A stretch of 64,000 bases of DNA from Arcicella sp034519515 (GTDB taxonomy: Bacteria; Bacteroidota; Bacteroidia; Cytophagales; Spirosomataceae): positions 86,324-150,323 of the forward strand of contig JAXHOK010000046.1 of NCBI GenBank assembly GCA_034519515.1, written 5' to 3'. Under the pieces are notes generated by a model, which worked only from the letters and a program-made list of their open reading frames with translations, did not search any database and had not been told where the DNA came from. Of the stretch, positions 18,889-34,000 are shown in pieces (the stretch's first letter is position 1; each line of letters starts with the position of its first letter). Made by a program: the position numbers and the translations under genes.

Positions 18889-19086
18889 ATAGGTATTCCA
18901 AGGATTAACTTATTTCATAATTAGCAAAAATAGCCAATAAGTAATTCATTATCAGAGACTTATGTTTACGGAAAGTAGTAAAAAAATACATATAAAACGC
19001 TCTTTGACATCATGTTTTTATGAAAAAAGAGCAGAGCAAAACAATAGTAAAACAACTGAAAGTCAGCGGTTTACGCTAACCGACGG
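18889..19086 (+). promoter_or_regulatory. CRISPR leader
   Basis: An AT-rich, non-coding 198-bp stretch lies between cas4 and the first repeat, on the upstream side given that the repeats end in GATTGAAAC on this strand. It should contain the array promoter and the integration signals. It has a hairpin GCTCTTT/AAAGAGC (18999-19005 and 19026-19032) and a small CGGTT/AACCG stem next to the first repeat. The newest spacers should be at this end. Confidence 0.75.
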
Positions 19087-22000
19087 ATTCCAATGCTCCT
19101 TGCGGGCGAAGATGGATTGAAACTACCATGACGACTCTGAACAGGCTTCCAGATTGAATTCCAATGCTCCTTGCGGGCGAAGATGGATTGAAACAAATCA
19201 ATTGTACGGAACGATATACATGATACGCCAATTCCAATGCTCCTTGCGGGCGAAGATGGATTGAAACTCATGTAATCAGCGCAGCTAATGCTTCGTGAAT
19301 CCTGACATTCCAATGCTCCTTGCGGGCGAAGATGGATTGAAACATACTGCAATTTAGTTTGTAGTGAATTTAATCATTCATATTCCAATGCTCCTTGCGG
19401 GCGAAGATGGATTGAAACCAGTCTTCAATATAGTCACGCAAAAACCAGATTGACTATTCCAATGCTCCTTGCGGGCGAAGATGGATTGAAACAAACTGAT
19501 AATGAATACTTTACTGTACAATATTGAGTTATTCCAATGCTCCTTGCGGGCGAAGATGGATTGAAACTCTATCATGCGAAACTGTGGCAAATTTCCATCG
19601 CGAAAATTCCAATGCTCCTTGCGGGCGAAGATGGATTGAAACTGATTCACGATGACTCAGAACTGTGAACCAGTATAGTATTCCAATGCTCCTTGCGGGC
19701 GAAGATGGATTGAAACATCTTTATTCAGTTGCAGAATCTAAACTTGAAATGCTTTTCATTCCAATGCTCCTTGCGGGCGAAGATGGATTGAAACGTAAAG
19801 CTTAAAATACACTAATTGCCGTTAAGTAATATTCCAATGCTCCTTGCGGGCGAAGATGGATTGAAACAGCCATCAATAACTTATGTTGCATACAACAGAG
19901 TTTTAATATTCCAATGCTCCTTGCGGGCGAAGATGGATTGAAACATCACACACGATTTTAACCAATGTCAGAAGAAGACACTCATTCCAATGCTCCTTGC
20001 GGGCGAAGATGGATTGAAACCCATAATCAATTCCATGCGAATCTGACTAAAATTATGGCATTCCAATGCTCCTTGCGGGCGAAGATGGATTGAAACATAC
20101 CAGAATCCCTACGAACACAAATAGATTCAGAATCGATTCCAATGCTCCTTGCGGGCGAAGATGGATTGAAACATAATAAATGACCATTTAACGATCAATA
20201 CCTAGAAGTAAATTCCAATGCTCCTTGCGGGCGAAGATGGATTGAAACGCATAACTAATTGAATATCAATCAGTGTTAACTCGTGATTCCAATGCTCCTT
20301 GCGGGCGAAGATGGATTGAAACTAATCTGATAATCTGGAATTCTGTAATTCAATACCCGTAGTATTCCAATGCTCCTTGCGGGCGAAGATGGATTGAAAC
20401 ATTAGCTAGCTCATTGGATATGCAAATCTTCATTGCAGATGAATTCCAATGCTCCTTGCGGGCGAAGATGGATTGAAACACAGAATGTTAAGGCTAAGCC
20501 AAGCAAGCGGGTAAACCTCTTGTATTCCAATGCTCCTTGCGGGCGAAGATGGATTGAAACGCACCATAGCCATTGTACAATACATTTTCGGGAAAGGATA
20601 CTATTCCAATGCTCCTTGCGGGCGAAGATGGATTGAAACCAGAGTATAAGCATATAGTAAGAAGTCCATTTTGGGGGGATATTCCAATGCTCCTTGCGGG
20701 CGAAGATGGATTGAAACGCATCAACTATTTACCAAAAATACTCTTCAAACCTATGATTCCAATGCTCCTTGCGGGCGAAGATGGATTGAAACATCATATG
20801 ACATTATACACATAAACGTTGAAATGCATATTCCAATGCTCCTTGCGGGCGAAGATGGATTGAAACAGCATTCAGTTCGGTTTGGTGCCAATAACATAAA
20901 ACTATTCCAATGCTCCTTGCGGGCGAAGATGGATTGAAACTTGAATATAGTGTTGTCGAAAATTTGACCGTATATGCTATTCCAATGCTCCTTGCGGGCG
21001 AAGATGGATTGAAACCACACAAGCAACAAGAAGGATTACCCGAGGAAATAACAATTCCAATGCTCCTTGCGGGCGAAGATGGATTGAAACCTCTGTCGAT
21101 TGTCAATGCTTTCCAACACTTCGATAATAATTCCAATGCTCCTTGCGGGCGAAGATGGATTGAAACTCGGTATACTGCTGATGTGCACACCTAAATTAGG
21201 TACCGCATTCCAATGCTCCTTGCGGGCGAAGATGGATTGAAACAATTCGCCGTTGTAATGGGAGATTCGTGAACAGAAACTTTATTCCAATGCTCCTTGC
21301 GGGCGAAGATGGATTGAAACTCTAACTCACGCTGAATTGTTTAGATGGTTAATCCAAAACCATTCCAATGCTCCTTGCGGGCGAAGATGGATTGAAACAA
21401 TATAGTGAATATTGAACAGAACTCAGAAATAATCATATTCCAATGCTCCTTGCGGGCGAAGATGGATTGAAACTTGATAAAAGAATAATGCACGGTGCAT
21501 GTCAAAGGGTAAATCTATTCCAATGCTCCTTGCGGGCGAAGATGGATTGAAACATCACATCATACTTACATTAATATGCAAAAGTTAAAATTCCAATGCT
21601 CCTTGCGGGCGAAGATGGATTGAAACTTGAATTAAATGAGCAACGCCCATTCGTTCATAAATTATTCCAATGCTCCTTGCGGGCGAAGATGGATTGAAAC
21701 ATGCTGCCTGTTTCTAAGCTAGGTTGTCCCTTTATTCGCAATTAATGCTCCTTGCGGGCGAAGATGGATTGAAACCTAAGCATGGCAAATCATTAGGAGA
21801 CTCCAAGCCCAAGAAATTCCAATGCTCCTTGCGGGCGAAGATGGATTGAAACCCCCTCTTTTCTGTTGTCTGAATAAATTCACTTAAGCTATTCCAATGC
21901 TCCTTGCGGGCGAAGATGGATTGAAACGGCATTAATGCTGACCATGAATCTTCTCGATACACACTGGATTCCAATGCTCCTTGCGGGCGAAGATGGATTG

Positions 22001-25000
22001 AAACTGTAGGCAGTTTGTCTAACACCACTGGTTACATTGACAATATTCCAATGCTCCTTGCGGGCGAAGATGGATTGAAACCATATTCAATTAGTGTAAT
22101 AATGGATTTGCTTATTTGATAATTCCAATGCTCCTTGCGGGCGAAGATGGATTGAAACATGCATCATATTTTTGCTCGTGTGATTGCCGACGGTGTTAAT
22201 TCCAATGCTCCTTGCGGGCGAAGATGGATTGAAACAGCAGGAGTATACCACACGATAACCCGATACCAACCGGAATTCCAATGCTCCTTGCGGGCGAAGA
22301 TGGATTGAAACCCCGCTGAACCCGATTAATTTGTCGCATAGGAAAACTAGAACTTGGCGAAGATTATTCCAATGCTCCTTGCGGGCGAAGATGGATTGAA
22401 ACTCGCATTCCTGCAATTCGTCTTGAAAACTTCAATGAGTAATTCCAATGCTCCTTGCGGGCGAAGATGGATTGAAACCGGGATTTTGAACGGATTTGAT
22501 AAGGTTCCACTATGTCCAAGAATTCCAATGCTCCTTGCGGGCGAAGATGGATTGAAACTACAAACTAGGTCTTGATTCTTCAAGCTGACACTAATTCCAA
22601 TGCTCCTTGCGGGCGAAGATGGATTGAAACAGTTATGCAAATAGTTTACGGCTTTGCATATTCTATTCAAATTCCAATGCTCCTTGCGGGCGAAGATGGA
22701 TTGAAACAGAAGGCGATTATTTACTTCGTACGTGGAATCAGATGTATTCCAATGCTCCTTGCGGGCGAAGATGGATTGAAACTAATAGGTCAACAGATTG
22801 AATTGTTAAATCAGTTGATAGATTCCAATGCTCCTTGCGGGCGAAGATGGATTGAAACTTCAATAAATGGCCGATCGTTACGGTACCTGTCCAGTATTCC
22901 AATGCTCCTTGCGGGCGAAGATGGATTGAAACGAAGCACTCAGTGCCACTCCGACACTTATTTTCGATTCCAATGCTCCTTGCGGGCGAAGATGGATTGA
23001 AACCCCCTGCCACTGAACCTTCATAAATTAGGTAGTAATAATTCCAATGCTCCTTGCGGGCGAAGATGGATTGAAACTATAGTGTAAACTCCAGAAACCA
23101 TTTTCGAGCCAAACAGATTCCAATGCTCCTTGCGGGCGAAGATGGATTGAAACTTGACCTAACTTCATAATTCTCTCGTATGAAATACATCCATGATTCC
23201 AATGCTCCTTGCGGGCGAAGATGGATTGAAACAGAATGATACTGACTGCAAGAAACAAACCATACAGTAATTCCAATGCTCCTTGCGGGCGAAGATGGAT
23301 TGAAACCGCACTGAATATCAGGTGGACTGGGTGGTAATGCCGAGAGTTATTCCAATGCTCCTTGCGGGCGAAGATGGATTGAAACCGCCACTGCTGTAGG
23401 ATCTCGATGAACTTTGACCTTAATATTCCAATGCTCCTTGCGGGCGAAGATGGATTGAAACACTTGTATTGATGTCCCATACATCACGTCACCAAATATT
23501 CCAATGCTCCTTGCGGGCGAAGATGGATTGAAACAGCCGATTCCAGGGGCATTCTGAGCTTGGATAATGAAATTCCAATGCTCCTTGCGGGCGAAGATGG
23601 ATTGAAACTTTCATTTCTACACTTGATGAAATGCTTACCAACCAATATAATTCCAACTGCTCCTTGCGGGCGAAGATGGATTGAAACTTGATTCAGTTGA
23701 AGGATTCAGCGTTCCAAAGGTCGGAATTCCAATGCTCCTTGCGGGCGAAGATGGATTGAAACCTTACTATACATGATTAGAGGATCTTAGGTTATAGCAT
23801 TCCAATGCTCCTTGCGGGCGAAGATGGATTGAAACTTAACATGGATAAGTGACGAAGTGGCACCTAAGCAGGATTCCAATGCTCCTTGCGGGCGAAGATG
23901 GATTGAAACTGATATTGCAAATGGTTGCTGAATAGTGGTAAGTACCTATTCCAATGCTCCTTGCGGGCGAAGATGGATTGAAACTCCCACAATTTGTACG
24001 GGCGGGATAATTGTTCTTCTGAAATAGTTCCAATGCTCCTTGCGGGCGAAGATGGATTGAAACTCAAATTGTAATTGAAACTTGTCAAAACCGTAGCTAA
24101 TTCCAATGCTCCTTGCGGGCGAAGATGGATTGAAACTGACGGATTACGCGCTGTTTCAAACCCTTGTGAATCATCATTCCAATGCTCCTTGCGGGCAAAG
24201 ATGGATTGAAACACAATACGTCGCACGTGTGATTGGGTATATCAAACCATATTCCAATGCTCCTTGCGGGCGAAGATGGATTGAAACTCAAACTAAATCG
24301 TGATATTCGGACAGCTCGAACCATGGCATATTCCAATGCTCCTTGCGGGCGAAGATGGATTGAAACAGTTACATTTCAGTCAAACGTCTACGTGGGCTGC
24401 AAATATTCCAATGCTCCTTGCGGGCGAAGATGGATTGAAACTGTCGGCCGATTTGAAATCACAAATCGTTTACTAATAATTCCAATGCTCCTTGCGGGCG
24501 AAGATGGATTGAAACGATTATAATGTTTTAACAGGATGCTTGGAATTGTTCAAGATTCCAATGCTCCTTGCGGGCGAAGATGGATTGAAACTCAGTAATC
24601 CTCAGTGAATCCGCGACGAATCTTCAACATAATTCCAATGCTCCTTGCGGGCGAAGATGGATTGAAACCAAACTGTATAGCTTTAAAGATAATTCTTCGT
24701 ATATGAAAATTCCAATGCTCCTTGCGGGCGAAGATGGATTGAAACCAGAGTTGAATGCATTAATGCCAAATGTCGTAAAAATTCCAATGCTCCTTGCGGG
24801 CGAAGATGGATTGAAACAATCTACAGTCAACTTCATGCCAATGCAAAACCCACATTTATTCCAATGCTCCTTGCGGGCGAAGATGGATTGAAACATCTAT
24901 TTACAGACTTTGCATTAGCAAAGTCCTATTCGAAATTCCAATGCTCCTTGCGGGCGAAGATGGATTGAAACGATGCAATGTTCCCTAAGTTTGGCCTGAC

Positions 25001-28000
25001 TATAATTGAAGATTCCAATGCTCCTTGCGGGCGAAGATGGATTGAAACATACTTATTTATGTGGCTTTTAGATTATCGACGCTGATTAGGAATTCCAATG
25101 CTCCTTGCGGGCGAAGATGGATTGAAACGGCAATAATGGTATTTCTGGGAACTGCAATACTGTAGGATTCCAATGCTCCTTGCGGGCGAAGATGGATTGA
25201 AACCCCCCTACTGAATTCAACTGATACTTACTCACATCATTCACCAATGCTCCTTGCGGGCGAAGATGGATTGAAACTGAAAATGGAATTCTATTCCTAG
25301 GGCAATACAGCTTTGCATTCCAATGCTCCTTGCGGGCGAAGATGGATTGAAACTTCTCTAGGAGTATCCATGCAACGTACCTACACACCTTTATATTCCA
25401 ATGCTCCTTGCGGGCGAAGATGGATTGAAACCCGAATTCTAGCAATCTATTCCTGTGGTTTTCAGCATTCCAATGCTCCTTGCGGGCGAAGATGGATTGA
25501 AACAGAATGAGCCCAATGGAATTCAACGCACAAATCAACTGATTCCAATGCTCCTTGCGGGCGAAGATGGATTGAAACACAAATGATCATACCGGAATGA
25601 CAACCGAAGCGTTCATTCCAATGCTCCTTGCGGGCGAAGATGGATTGAAACACCTAAACGACAAATCAGATATGAATTTCAACAGGTCGAGATTCCAATG
25701 CTCCTTGCGGGCGAAGATGGATTGAAACCATCAAAAATGGTTTTGAAAAAGAATACTAGCAGCTCAGATTCCAATGCTCCTTGCGGGCGAAGATGGATTG
25801 AAACTTAGTTGACACCTTGGGAATAGCGAAGGCGTTGAGAAATTCCAATGCTCCTTGCGGGCGAAGATGGATTGAAACTTGCACAAGGTTACAACGATTG
25901 GCATTAGAGCGGTCAAATTCCAATGCTCCTTGCGGGCGAAGATGGATTGAAACGCAATCACGTTTGTAGAGGTAACAGACTATAATGGCATATTCCAATG
26001 CTCCTTGCGGGCGAAGATGGATTGAAACTCACGTCAATCACGAACAAATAAAATTTAGCTACTGATAATTCCAATGCTCCTTGCGGGCGAAGATGGATTG
26101 AAACTCAATATGAATCTATTGAGAATTGTTCAGCGGCACCTGTGCAATTCCAATGCTCCTTGCGGGCGAAGATGGATTGAAACGGACACTAGAACCACGT
26201 TATTAGAGGATGCTTGGATTCAATTCCAATGCTCCTTGCGGGCGAAGATGGATTGACAACACAATAGTGAATCTATTGATCAATTTCCGAAAAAAAGACA
26301 ATTCCAATGCTCCTTGCGGGCGAAGATGGATTGAAACAAAATTTTACTTAGTTAATTCGTAGTTCAATGGTATCATATTCCAATGCTCCTTGCGGGCGAA
26401 GATGGATTGAAACGAATTTCAACATAGATTGTAAATTATGGAGTTCTTTCAAAATTCCAATGCTCCTTGCGGGCGAAGATGGATTGAAACCATTGTTTTT
26501 GTGAGAATGATTGCAGATGAGTTCAAGGTAATCCCAATGCTCCTTGCGGGCGAAGATGGATTGAAACTAGATTCTGATGTTGTTCAATCATATCCAAAAT
26601 TGTACTATTCCAATGCTCCTTGCGGGCGAAGATGGATTGAAACAGGATAATTTGCGTAAGTTAACAGTTTCAAAATATTGATCATTCCAATGCTCCTTGC
26701 GGGCGAAGATGGATTGAAACTCTACGTTGCCGACTGGACTTGCCACTGCCATTCTTCCGATATTCCAATGCTCCTTGCGGGCGAAGATGGATTGAAACTG
26801 AAAATAAGGCGATGTAGCCTGAGGCGAAATCAAAAATGATTCCAATGCTCCTTGCGGGCGAAGATGGATTGAAACAAATTATCCCAGAGTTTTTGAAAAC
26901 TTTTCAGTATAAATTCCAATGCTCCTTGCGGGCGAAGATGGATTGAAACACTTTCCAATGGGACTTTTACACCGATGATTTTGGGGATTCCAATGCTCCT
27001 TGCGGGCGAAGATGGATTGAAACAGACACAAATTCCCGTAGTCTTACCATTGGGAGTTGGCATATTCCAATGCTCCTTGCGGGCGAAGATGGATTGAAAC
27101 CGGATCCAGTATTTGTGGTGAATGATGCTGTCGTCCGATTCCAATGCTCCTTGCGGGCGAAGATGGATTGAAACTCTGTTGGCTCAACGGTTATGGAAGC
27201 AATCATAAAGATTCCAATGCTCCTTGCGGGCGAAGATGGATTGAAACTGTTTTGGGGTTTACTGCTCCTGGCAATATCCATTATATTCCAATGCTCCTTG
27301 CGGGCGAAGATGGATTGAAACAGACTTTATTAAAATCTTATTGTTAGCAATTACTCGAATTCCAATGCTCCTTGCGGGCGAAGATGGATTGAAACATGGA
27401 GCATCCATCTACGGCATGTATAGAACGAGACTATTCCAATGCTCCTTGGGGGGCGAAGATGGATTGAAACCGATGGTGCTCTTTCAGCTATAAGAGCTAG
27501 ATAAGTATTCCATTGCTCCTTGCGGGCGAAGATGGATTGAAACGACCAATGAAGACTCCACGTGGCAATCTGCTTTTTAATTCCAATGCTCCTTGCGGGC
27601 GAAGATGGATTGAAACTCGCAATTATTGAACGAAAGCTTGATTCCAGCAAGGTTATTCCAACGCTCCTTGCGGGCGAAGATGGATTGAAAAGGGTGGCGA
27701 CCCCAGTACACATTAAGTGGCCGTTATTCCAATGCTCCTTGCGGGCGAAGATGGATTGAAACGCAAGGGGCCATTGGCGTTGATAATTCCAATGCTCCTT
27801 GCGGGCGAAGATGGATTGAAACACCTTACCTTGATTGGCCCGATAAACTTAGGGAGAAAATTTCGGGGAATTCCAATGCTCCTTGCGGGCGAAGATGGAT
27901 TGAAACGCAGAATGACTGATTGCGTTTATGATTCCGCCCGTTGAATGTTCCAATGCTCCTTGCGGGCGAAGATGGATTGAAACGTTATTTTTCGAATGGC

Positions 28001-31000
28001 AATTGATATGCATAACTCCAAGATTCCAATGCTCCTTGCGGGCGAAGATGGATTGAAACCGGCAATTACATAAACACAGAAGTGACGTTGTGCAAACGTA
28101 TTCCAATGCTCCTTGCGGGCGAAGATGGATTGAAACATTCGAAATAAATTACAGAAGAACCAGAAGGCAGTAGAATTCCAATGCTCCTTGCGGGCGAAGA
28201 TGGATTGAAACAAACTACACATCTGAACTAACGAATGATTTCCATGAATATTCCAATGCTCCTTGCGGGCGAAGATGGATTGAAACTAATGTCCATAATT
28301 CTTCACATTCTGCTTCGGGTTTCATATTCCAATGCTCCTTGCGGGCGAAGATGGATTGAAACTTGCTATGGTGTGTCTATGCCGAATATACGTATGAGAT
28401 TCCAATGCTCCTTGCGGGCGAAGATGGATTGAAACAATGATTGGACATTAGATTTTGCACAACTTGCTATTATCAAATTCCAATGCTCCTTGCGGGCGAA
28501 GATGGATTGAAACAATCATTTAAGCGGATAGATTAGATTACCAAATTCCAATGCTCCTTGCGGGCGAAGATGGATTGAAACCTTAATATAAACCTCCTGT
28601 GATATTTGATATTCCAATGCTCCTTGCGGGCGAAGATGGATTGAAACCAGGTATTTCTGACTCCACTCCATAAAGTAATCATAAATCGATTCCAATGCTC
28701 CTTGCGGGCGAAGATGGATTGAAACTTTTAGGGCTTGATTGAGCTTCACTAACTTCGAATTTATTCCAATGCTCCTTGCGGGCGAAGATGGATTGAAACT
28801 GACATCATACAGGAACGGCAAAGAGAATACTGAATATTCCAATGCTCCTTGCGGGCGAAGATGGATTGAAACGAGATTGTAATATGGCCATGCAATGGAT
28901 CTTACGCAGTATCGATTCCAATGCTCCTTGCGGGCGAAGATGGATTGAAACTACACATTGCGATTACAAAAGGTCAAGGTTATAGACAATTCCAATGCTC
29001 CTTGCGGGCGAAGATGGATTGAAACAATAGGGAAACAGAGACTAAGTCCTGACTAGCTGAATATTCCAATGCTCCTTGCGGGCGAAGATGGATTGAAACC
29101 TGTATAGTTTGAGGGTGATTATGGTGTAGAGGATTAGATTCCAATGCTCCTTGCGGGCGAAGATGGATTGAAACCTATTTCCTTTACGGATAATGAAGGG
29201 GGGCTATCATTCCAATGCTCCTTGCGGGCGAAGATGGATTGAAACTTAACATGCACTGCAGTTTCTGATAGTTTCTGTTTGAATTCCAATGCTCCTTGCG
29301 GGCGAAGATGGATTGAAACTTTCTGAAGGATTAACAATGGCTTACTACATGGGGCGTAATTCCAATGCTCCTTGCGGGCGAAGATGGATTGAAACTTTGC
29401 CATTCCAGAACATATGTTTTCTCATCGAATAAATTGCAAATTCCAATGCTCCTTGCGGGCGAAGATGGATTGAAACTCGATGCTTTTCGCAGTCATAACA
29501 TATCGAAAACTCTGATTCCAATGCTCCTTGCGGGCGAAGATGGATTGAAACAAGTCTCTAATATCATGTTGAATGAAGATATTTTACGGAATTCCAATGC
29601 TCCTTGCGGGCGAAGATGGATTGAAACATGTACCATTGGTGATTAAAGACTCTATGAATATGTAAGCGAATTCCAATGCTCCTTGCGGGCGAAGATGGAT
29701 TGAAACTAATTACATTCTATTGATCAAAAAACCGTCCAACAGGAGAAATTCCAATGCTCCTTGCGGGCGAAGATGGATTGAAACGACGTGTTGGGAATTC
29801 TATACAATACAGATAGATGCAATGCATTCCAATGCTCCTTGCGGGCGAAGATGGATTGAAACGTACATTTTCGTTGAACTTCCTGCAGCGAATGTAGCGT
29901 ATTCCAATGCTCCTTGCGGGCGAAGATGGATTGAAACCTCCTTCAGTGTCTTGAGCATAGACTAATGTATGGATTCGGATTCCAATGCTCCTTGCGGGCG
30001 AAGATGGATTGAAACGCCTCGAAGGAATGTAAACGTTCAATTGAACTGAAAAAGGTATTCCAATGCTCCCTTGCGGGCGAAGATGGATTGAAACACGGGA
30101 TATCATAACTAGTCATATGCCAGCAAAGACCAATCTCCAATAATGCTCCTTGCGGGCGAAGATGGATTGAAACAGTCAAAAATGTAATTGGGCAAAAGTT
30201 TGTTGCAATGGCATTCCAATGCTCCTTGCGGGCGAAGATGGATTGAAACAGCTATACATATCTCTACCAATGCTTACTGCATGATGAATTCCAATGCTCC
30301 TTGCGGGCGAAGATGGATTGAAACTCAATACCTTTCTTAGCAATGCTATCTATCCACAGACACATTCCAATGCTCCTTGCGGGCGAAGATGGATTGAAAC
30401 CAAACTATTATAAACTTAGCAATAACCGCTCAATGATAATTCCAATGCTCCTTGCGGGCGAAGATGGATTGAAACACAAACTCTGACATATTTCACAATA
30501 CAAAAACATAAATATTCCAATGCTCCTTGCGGGCGAAGATGGATTGAAACGAGTTGTTCTTCCAAGTATTGCATTTGCAATTTTATTCCAATGCTCCTTG
30601 CGGGCGAAGATGGATTGAAACGGAATTTCGGCATTCAAATCGGACTGCTCCAGATTCAGCATTCCAATGCTCCTTGCGGGCGAAGATGGATTGAAACAAA
30701 GCAGTAACCCACCCATTAAAAAGTTGTAACCCTAATTCCAATGCTCCTTGCGGGCGAAGATGGATTGAAACTTCTAGTTCTTGATTGTGGCGGACTTAAT
30801 GCCGTTGTGAAATTCCAATGCTCCTTGCGGGCGAAGATGGATTGAAACTCACAAAACAGTACAACGACCATATTGAGCGGAAAGATTCCAATGCTCCTTG
30901 CGGGCGAAGATGGATTGAAACTCCTTAGGAACTAACGAGTGTAAATCTTGCAAAAAATTCCAATGCTCCTTGCGGGCGAAGATGGATTGAAACACTCAAC

Positions 31001-34000
31001 CAGCCTTAGCAATTGAGTTAAGATTGATAATATTCCAATGCTCCTTGCGGGCGAAGATGGATTGAAACTAATTGATATTGAACTGGAAAAGCAGCAAAAA
31101 GAAATTCCAATGCTCCTTGCGGGCGAAGATGGATTGAAACTGTCTTCGTGAAGTGTCGGGTTTCCTTTGCCTTGTCATTCCAATGCTCCTTGCGGGCGAA
31201 GATGGATTGAAACTTAGGGTCGAGTTCCAGTAAAATATCCACCAAAATAAATTCCAATGCTCCTTGCGGGCGAAGATGGATTGAAACTAAACAAGATGTT
31301 GTCACAAGTGAATTGAAACCGCTGGATTCCAATGCTCCTTGCGGGCGAAGATGGATTGAAACATTAATTTTCTGCTCCTTCCCAAACAGATTGGTCATAG
31401 GAAATTCCAATGCTCCTTGCGGGCGAAGATGGATTGAAACTCCAATATATTGACTCTATGATGACAAGATATTGACTTAATTCCAATGCTCCTTGCGGGC
31501 GAAGATGGATTGAAACTTACACCGTAAGGATTCTGCCAATCATTACTCGGTCTATTCCAATGCTCCTTGCGGGCGAAGATGGATTGAAACAGACCGTCAA
31601 ATAAAATGGCAAAAAGTAAACTAAATTCCAATGCTCCTTGCGGGCGAAGATGGATTGAAACATCTTGTCCATTCAAGTTTCCCAAGATTGAAACGTTCAA
31701 TAATTCCAATGCTCCTTGCGGGCGAAGATGGATTGAAACTACTATTGATTTTCTTTGCCCCATATAGATAATTTTATTCCAATGCTCCTTGCGGGCGAAG
31801 ATGGATTGAAACAGTAATGGCTTCTTAATGTCGCCAACCATGCTCTCTAAATTCCAATGCTCCTTGCGGGCGAAGATGGATTGAAACTCTCATACCTGAA
31901 TGCACCTCCCAAGTTCCCTTACAAGTTATTCCAATGCTCCTTGCGGGCGAAGATGGATTGAAACAGGGACGTGAATTTTCATCCTAAAATTGACTTACAA
32001 TATTCCAATGCTCCTTGCGGGCGAAGATGGATTGAAACTAGGTACTTTTCGAAGTCATTATAGAGTGCTATTCAAACCATTCCAATGCTCCTTGCGGGCG
32101 AAGATGGATTGAAACTAATGGTTTCAAAGTGCAGTTAGATAAATATTTTGGAATTCCAATGCTCCTTGCGGGCGAAGATGGATTGAAACACTGCATTATT
32201 CATTAGCAATACTCTAACTTTTATACGACTATTCCAATGCTCCTTGCGGGCGAAGATGGATTGAAACTATAGTATCAATTTATTGACCATAAAAACCGTC
32301 AGGGATTCCAATGCTCCTTGCGGGCGAAGATGGATTGAAACGACGGTTCAATTACTACACAATACGATAATTATTTCATTCCAATGCTCCTTGCGGGCGA
32401 AGATGGATTGAAACACATTCCCGATTTGCTTCGCTAAACGATTTCGCATAAATTCCAATGCTCCTTGCGGGCGAAGATGGATTGAAACTGTAAGTGTCTT
32501 GAGCTAACCTAATGAGTGGATTCATATTCCAATGCTCCTTGCGGGCGAAGATGGATTGAAACGTCGAAGGAATGCAACGCTTCATTGAATGAACAAGGTA
32601 TTCCAATGCTCCTTGCGGGCGAAGATGGATTGAAACTGGAATCCACTGTCATATCCAGAAAGGGAAGATTCCCCATTCCAATGCTCCTTGCGGGCGAAGA
32701 TGGATTGAAACTTCAAATTAGACAAGTAATTCAATCTTTGAGCTTGAGCTATTCCAATGCTCCTTGCGGGCGAAGATGGATTGAAACAAGCTATCGGGTA
32801 CTTATAAATTGCTTCTGCATTTATTCCAATGCTCCTTGCGGGCGAAGATGGATTGAAACTTTTTTAAAAGCATATGTGGCAATCTACAACGGATAGATTC
32901 CAATGCTCCTTGCGGGCGAAGATGGATTGAAACATGCAAAATATTTCAACTGAGCAAGGAGCGATAAATTCAATGCTCCTTGCGGGCGAAGATGGATTGA
33001 AACTTTACTTCTTCCATATGCCGCTTGCCATCCTCTTATTCCAATGCTCCTTGCGGGCGAAGATGGATTGAAACTCGCACTCGCCATGTCCGATATTTCT
33101 GCCGAACCTTCATTCCAATGCTCCTTGCGGGCGAAGATGGATTGAAACAGCGTAATCCGTTTTAAATTAATCAATTCTGGGTTTATTCCAATGCTCCTTG
33201 CGGGCGAAGATGGATTGAAACACTTCAAATTTTCCAAATGGCTATTCTAAATCTACCTTAAAATTCCAATGCTCCTTGCGGGCGAAGATGGATTGAAACT
33301 TTACTTCGTGCAAACTATCCATCAACGATGTCAGTATTCCAATGCTCCTTGCGGGCGAAGATGGATTGAAACTTGCCCACGATAAAGAGCATAAGGAGTC
33401 ATGAGCATAATTCCAATGCTCCTTGCGGGCGAAGATGGATTGAAACAGAGATGCTGATAAGTACGAACTTGGGATTGAGGTGTTATTCCAATGCTCCTTG
33501 CGGGCGAAGATGGATTGAAACTCAAGAATTTTCAGCCCTTCTGAAGATTTCTCCGTACTATTCCAATGCTCCTTGCGGGCGAAGATGGATTGAAACCTGT
33601 ATAACTTGTTTGTGTTTGTAATGGTGTTACTATATTCCAATGCTCCTTGCGGGCGAAGATGGATTGAAACAATTCATCAGCATTTAGAACCTTGCTAAAC
33701 TCATGATGATTCCAATGCTCCTTGCGGGCGAAGATGGATTGAAACCCTTAATCCACTGACCAAACCGATTTTTCCACCTGTAATATTCCAATGCTCCTTG
33801 CGGGCGAAGATGGATTGAAACTACTCTACTTTGGTAATAACTTGTATCGATAAGTTTCATTCCAATGCTCCTTGCGGGCGAAGATGGATTGAAACATCAT
33901 AATGGCATTAATGCTTACGTACTCAAATCGATAATTCCAATGCTCCTTGCGGGCGAAGATGGATTGAAACTGTTTAATCAGTATCCGTAATGCAATCTTC

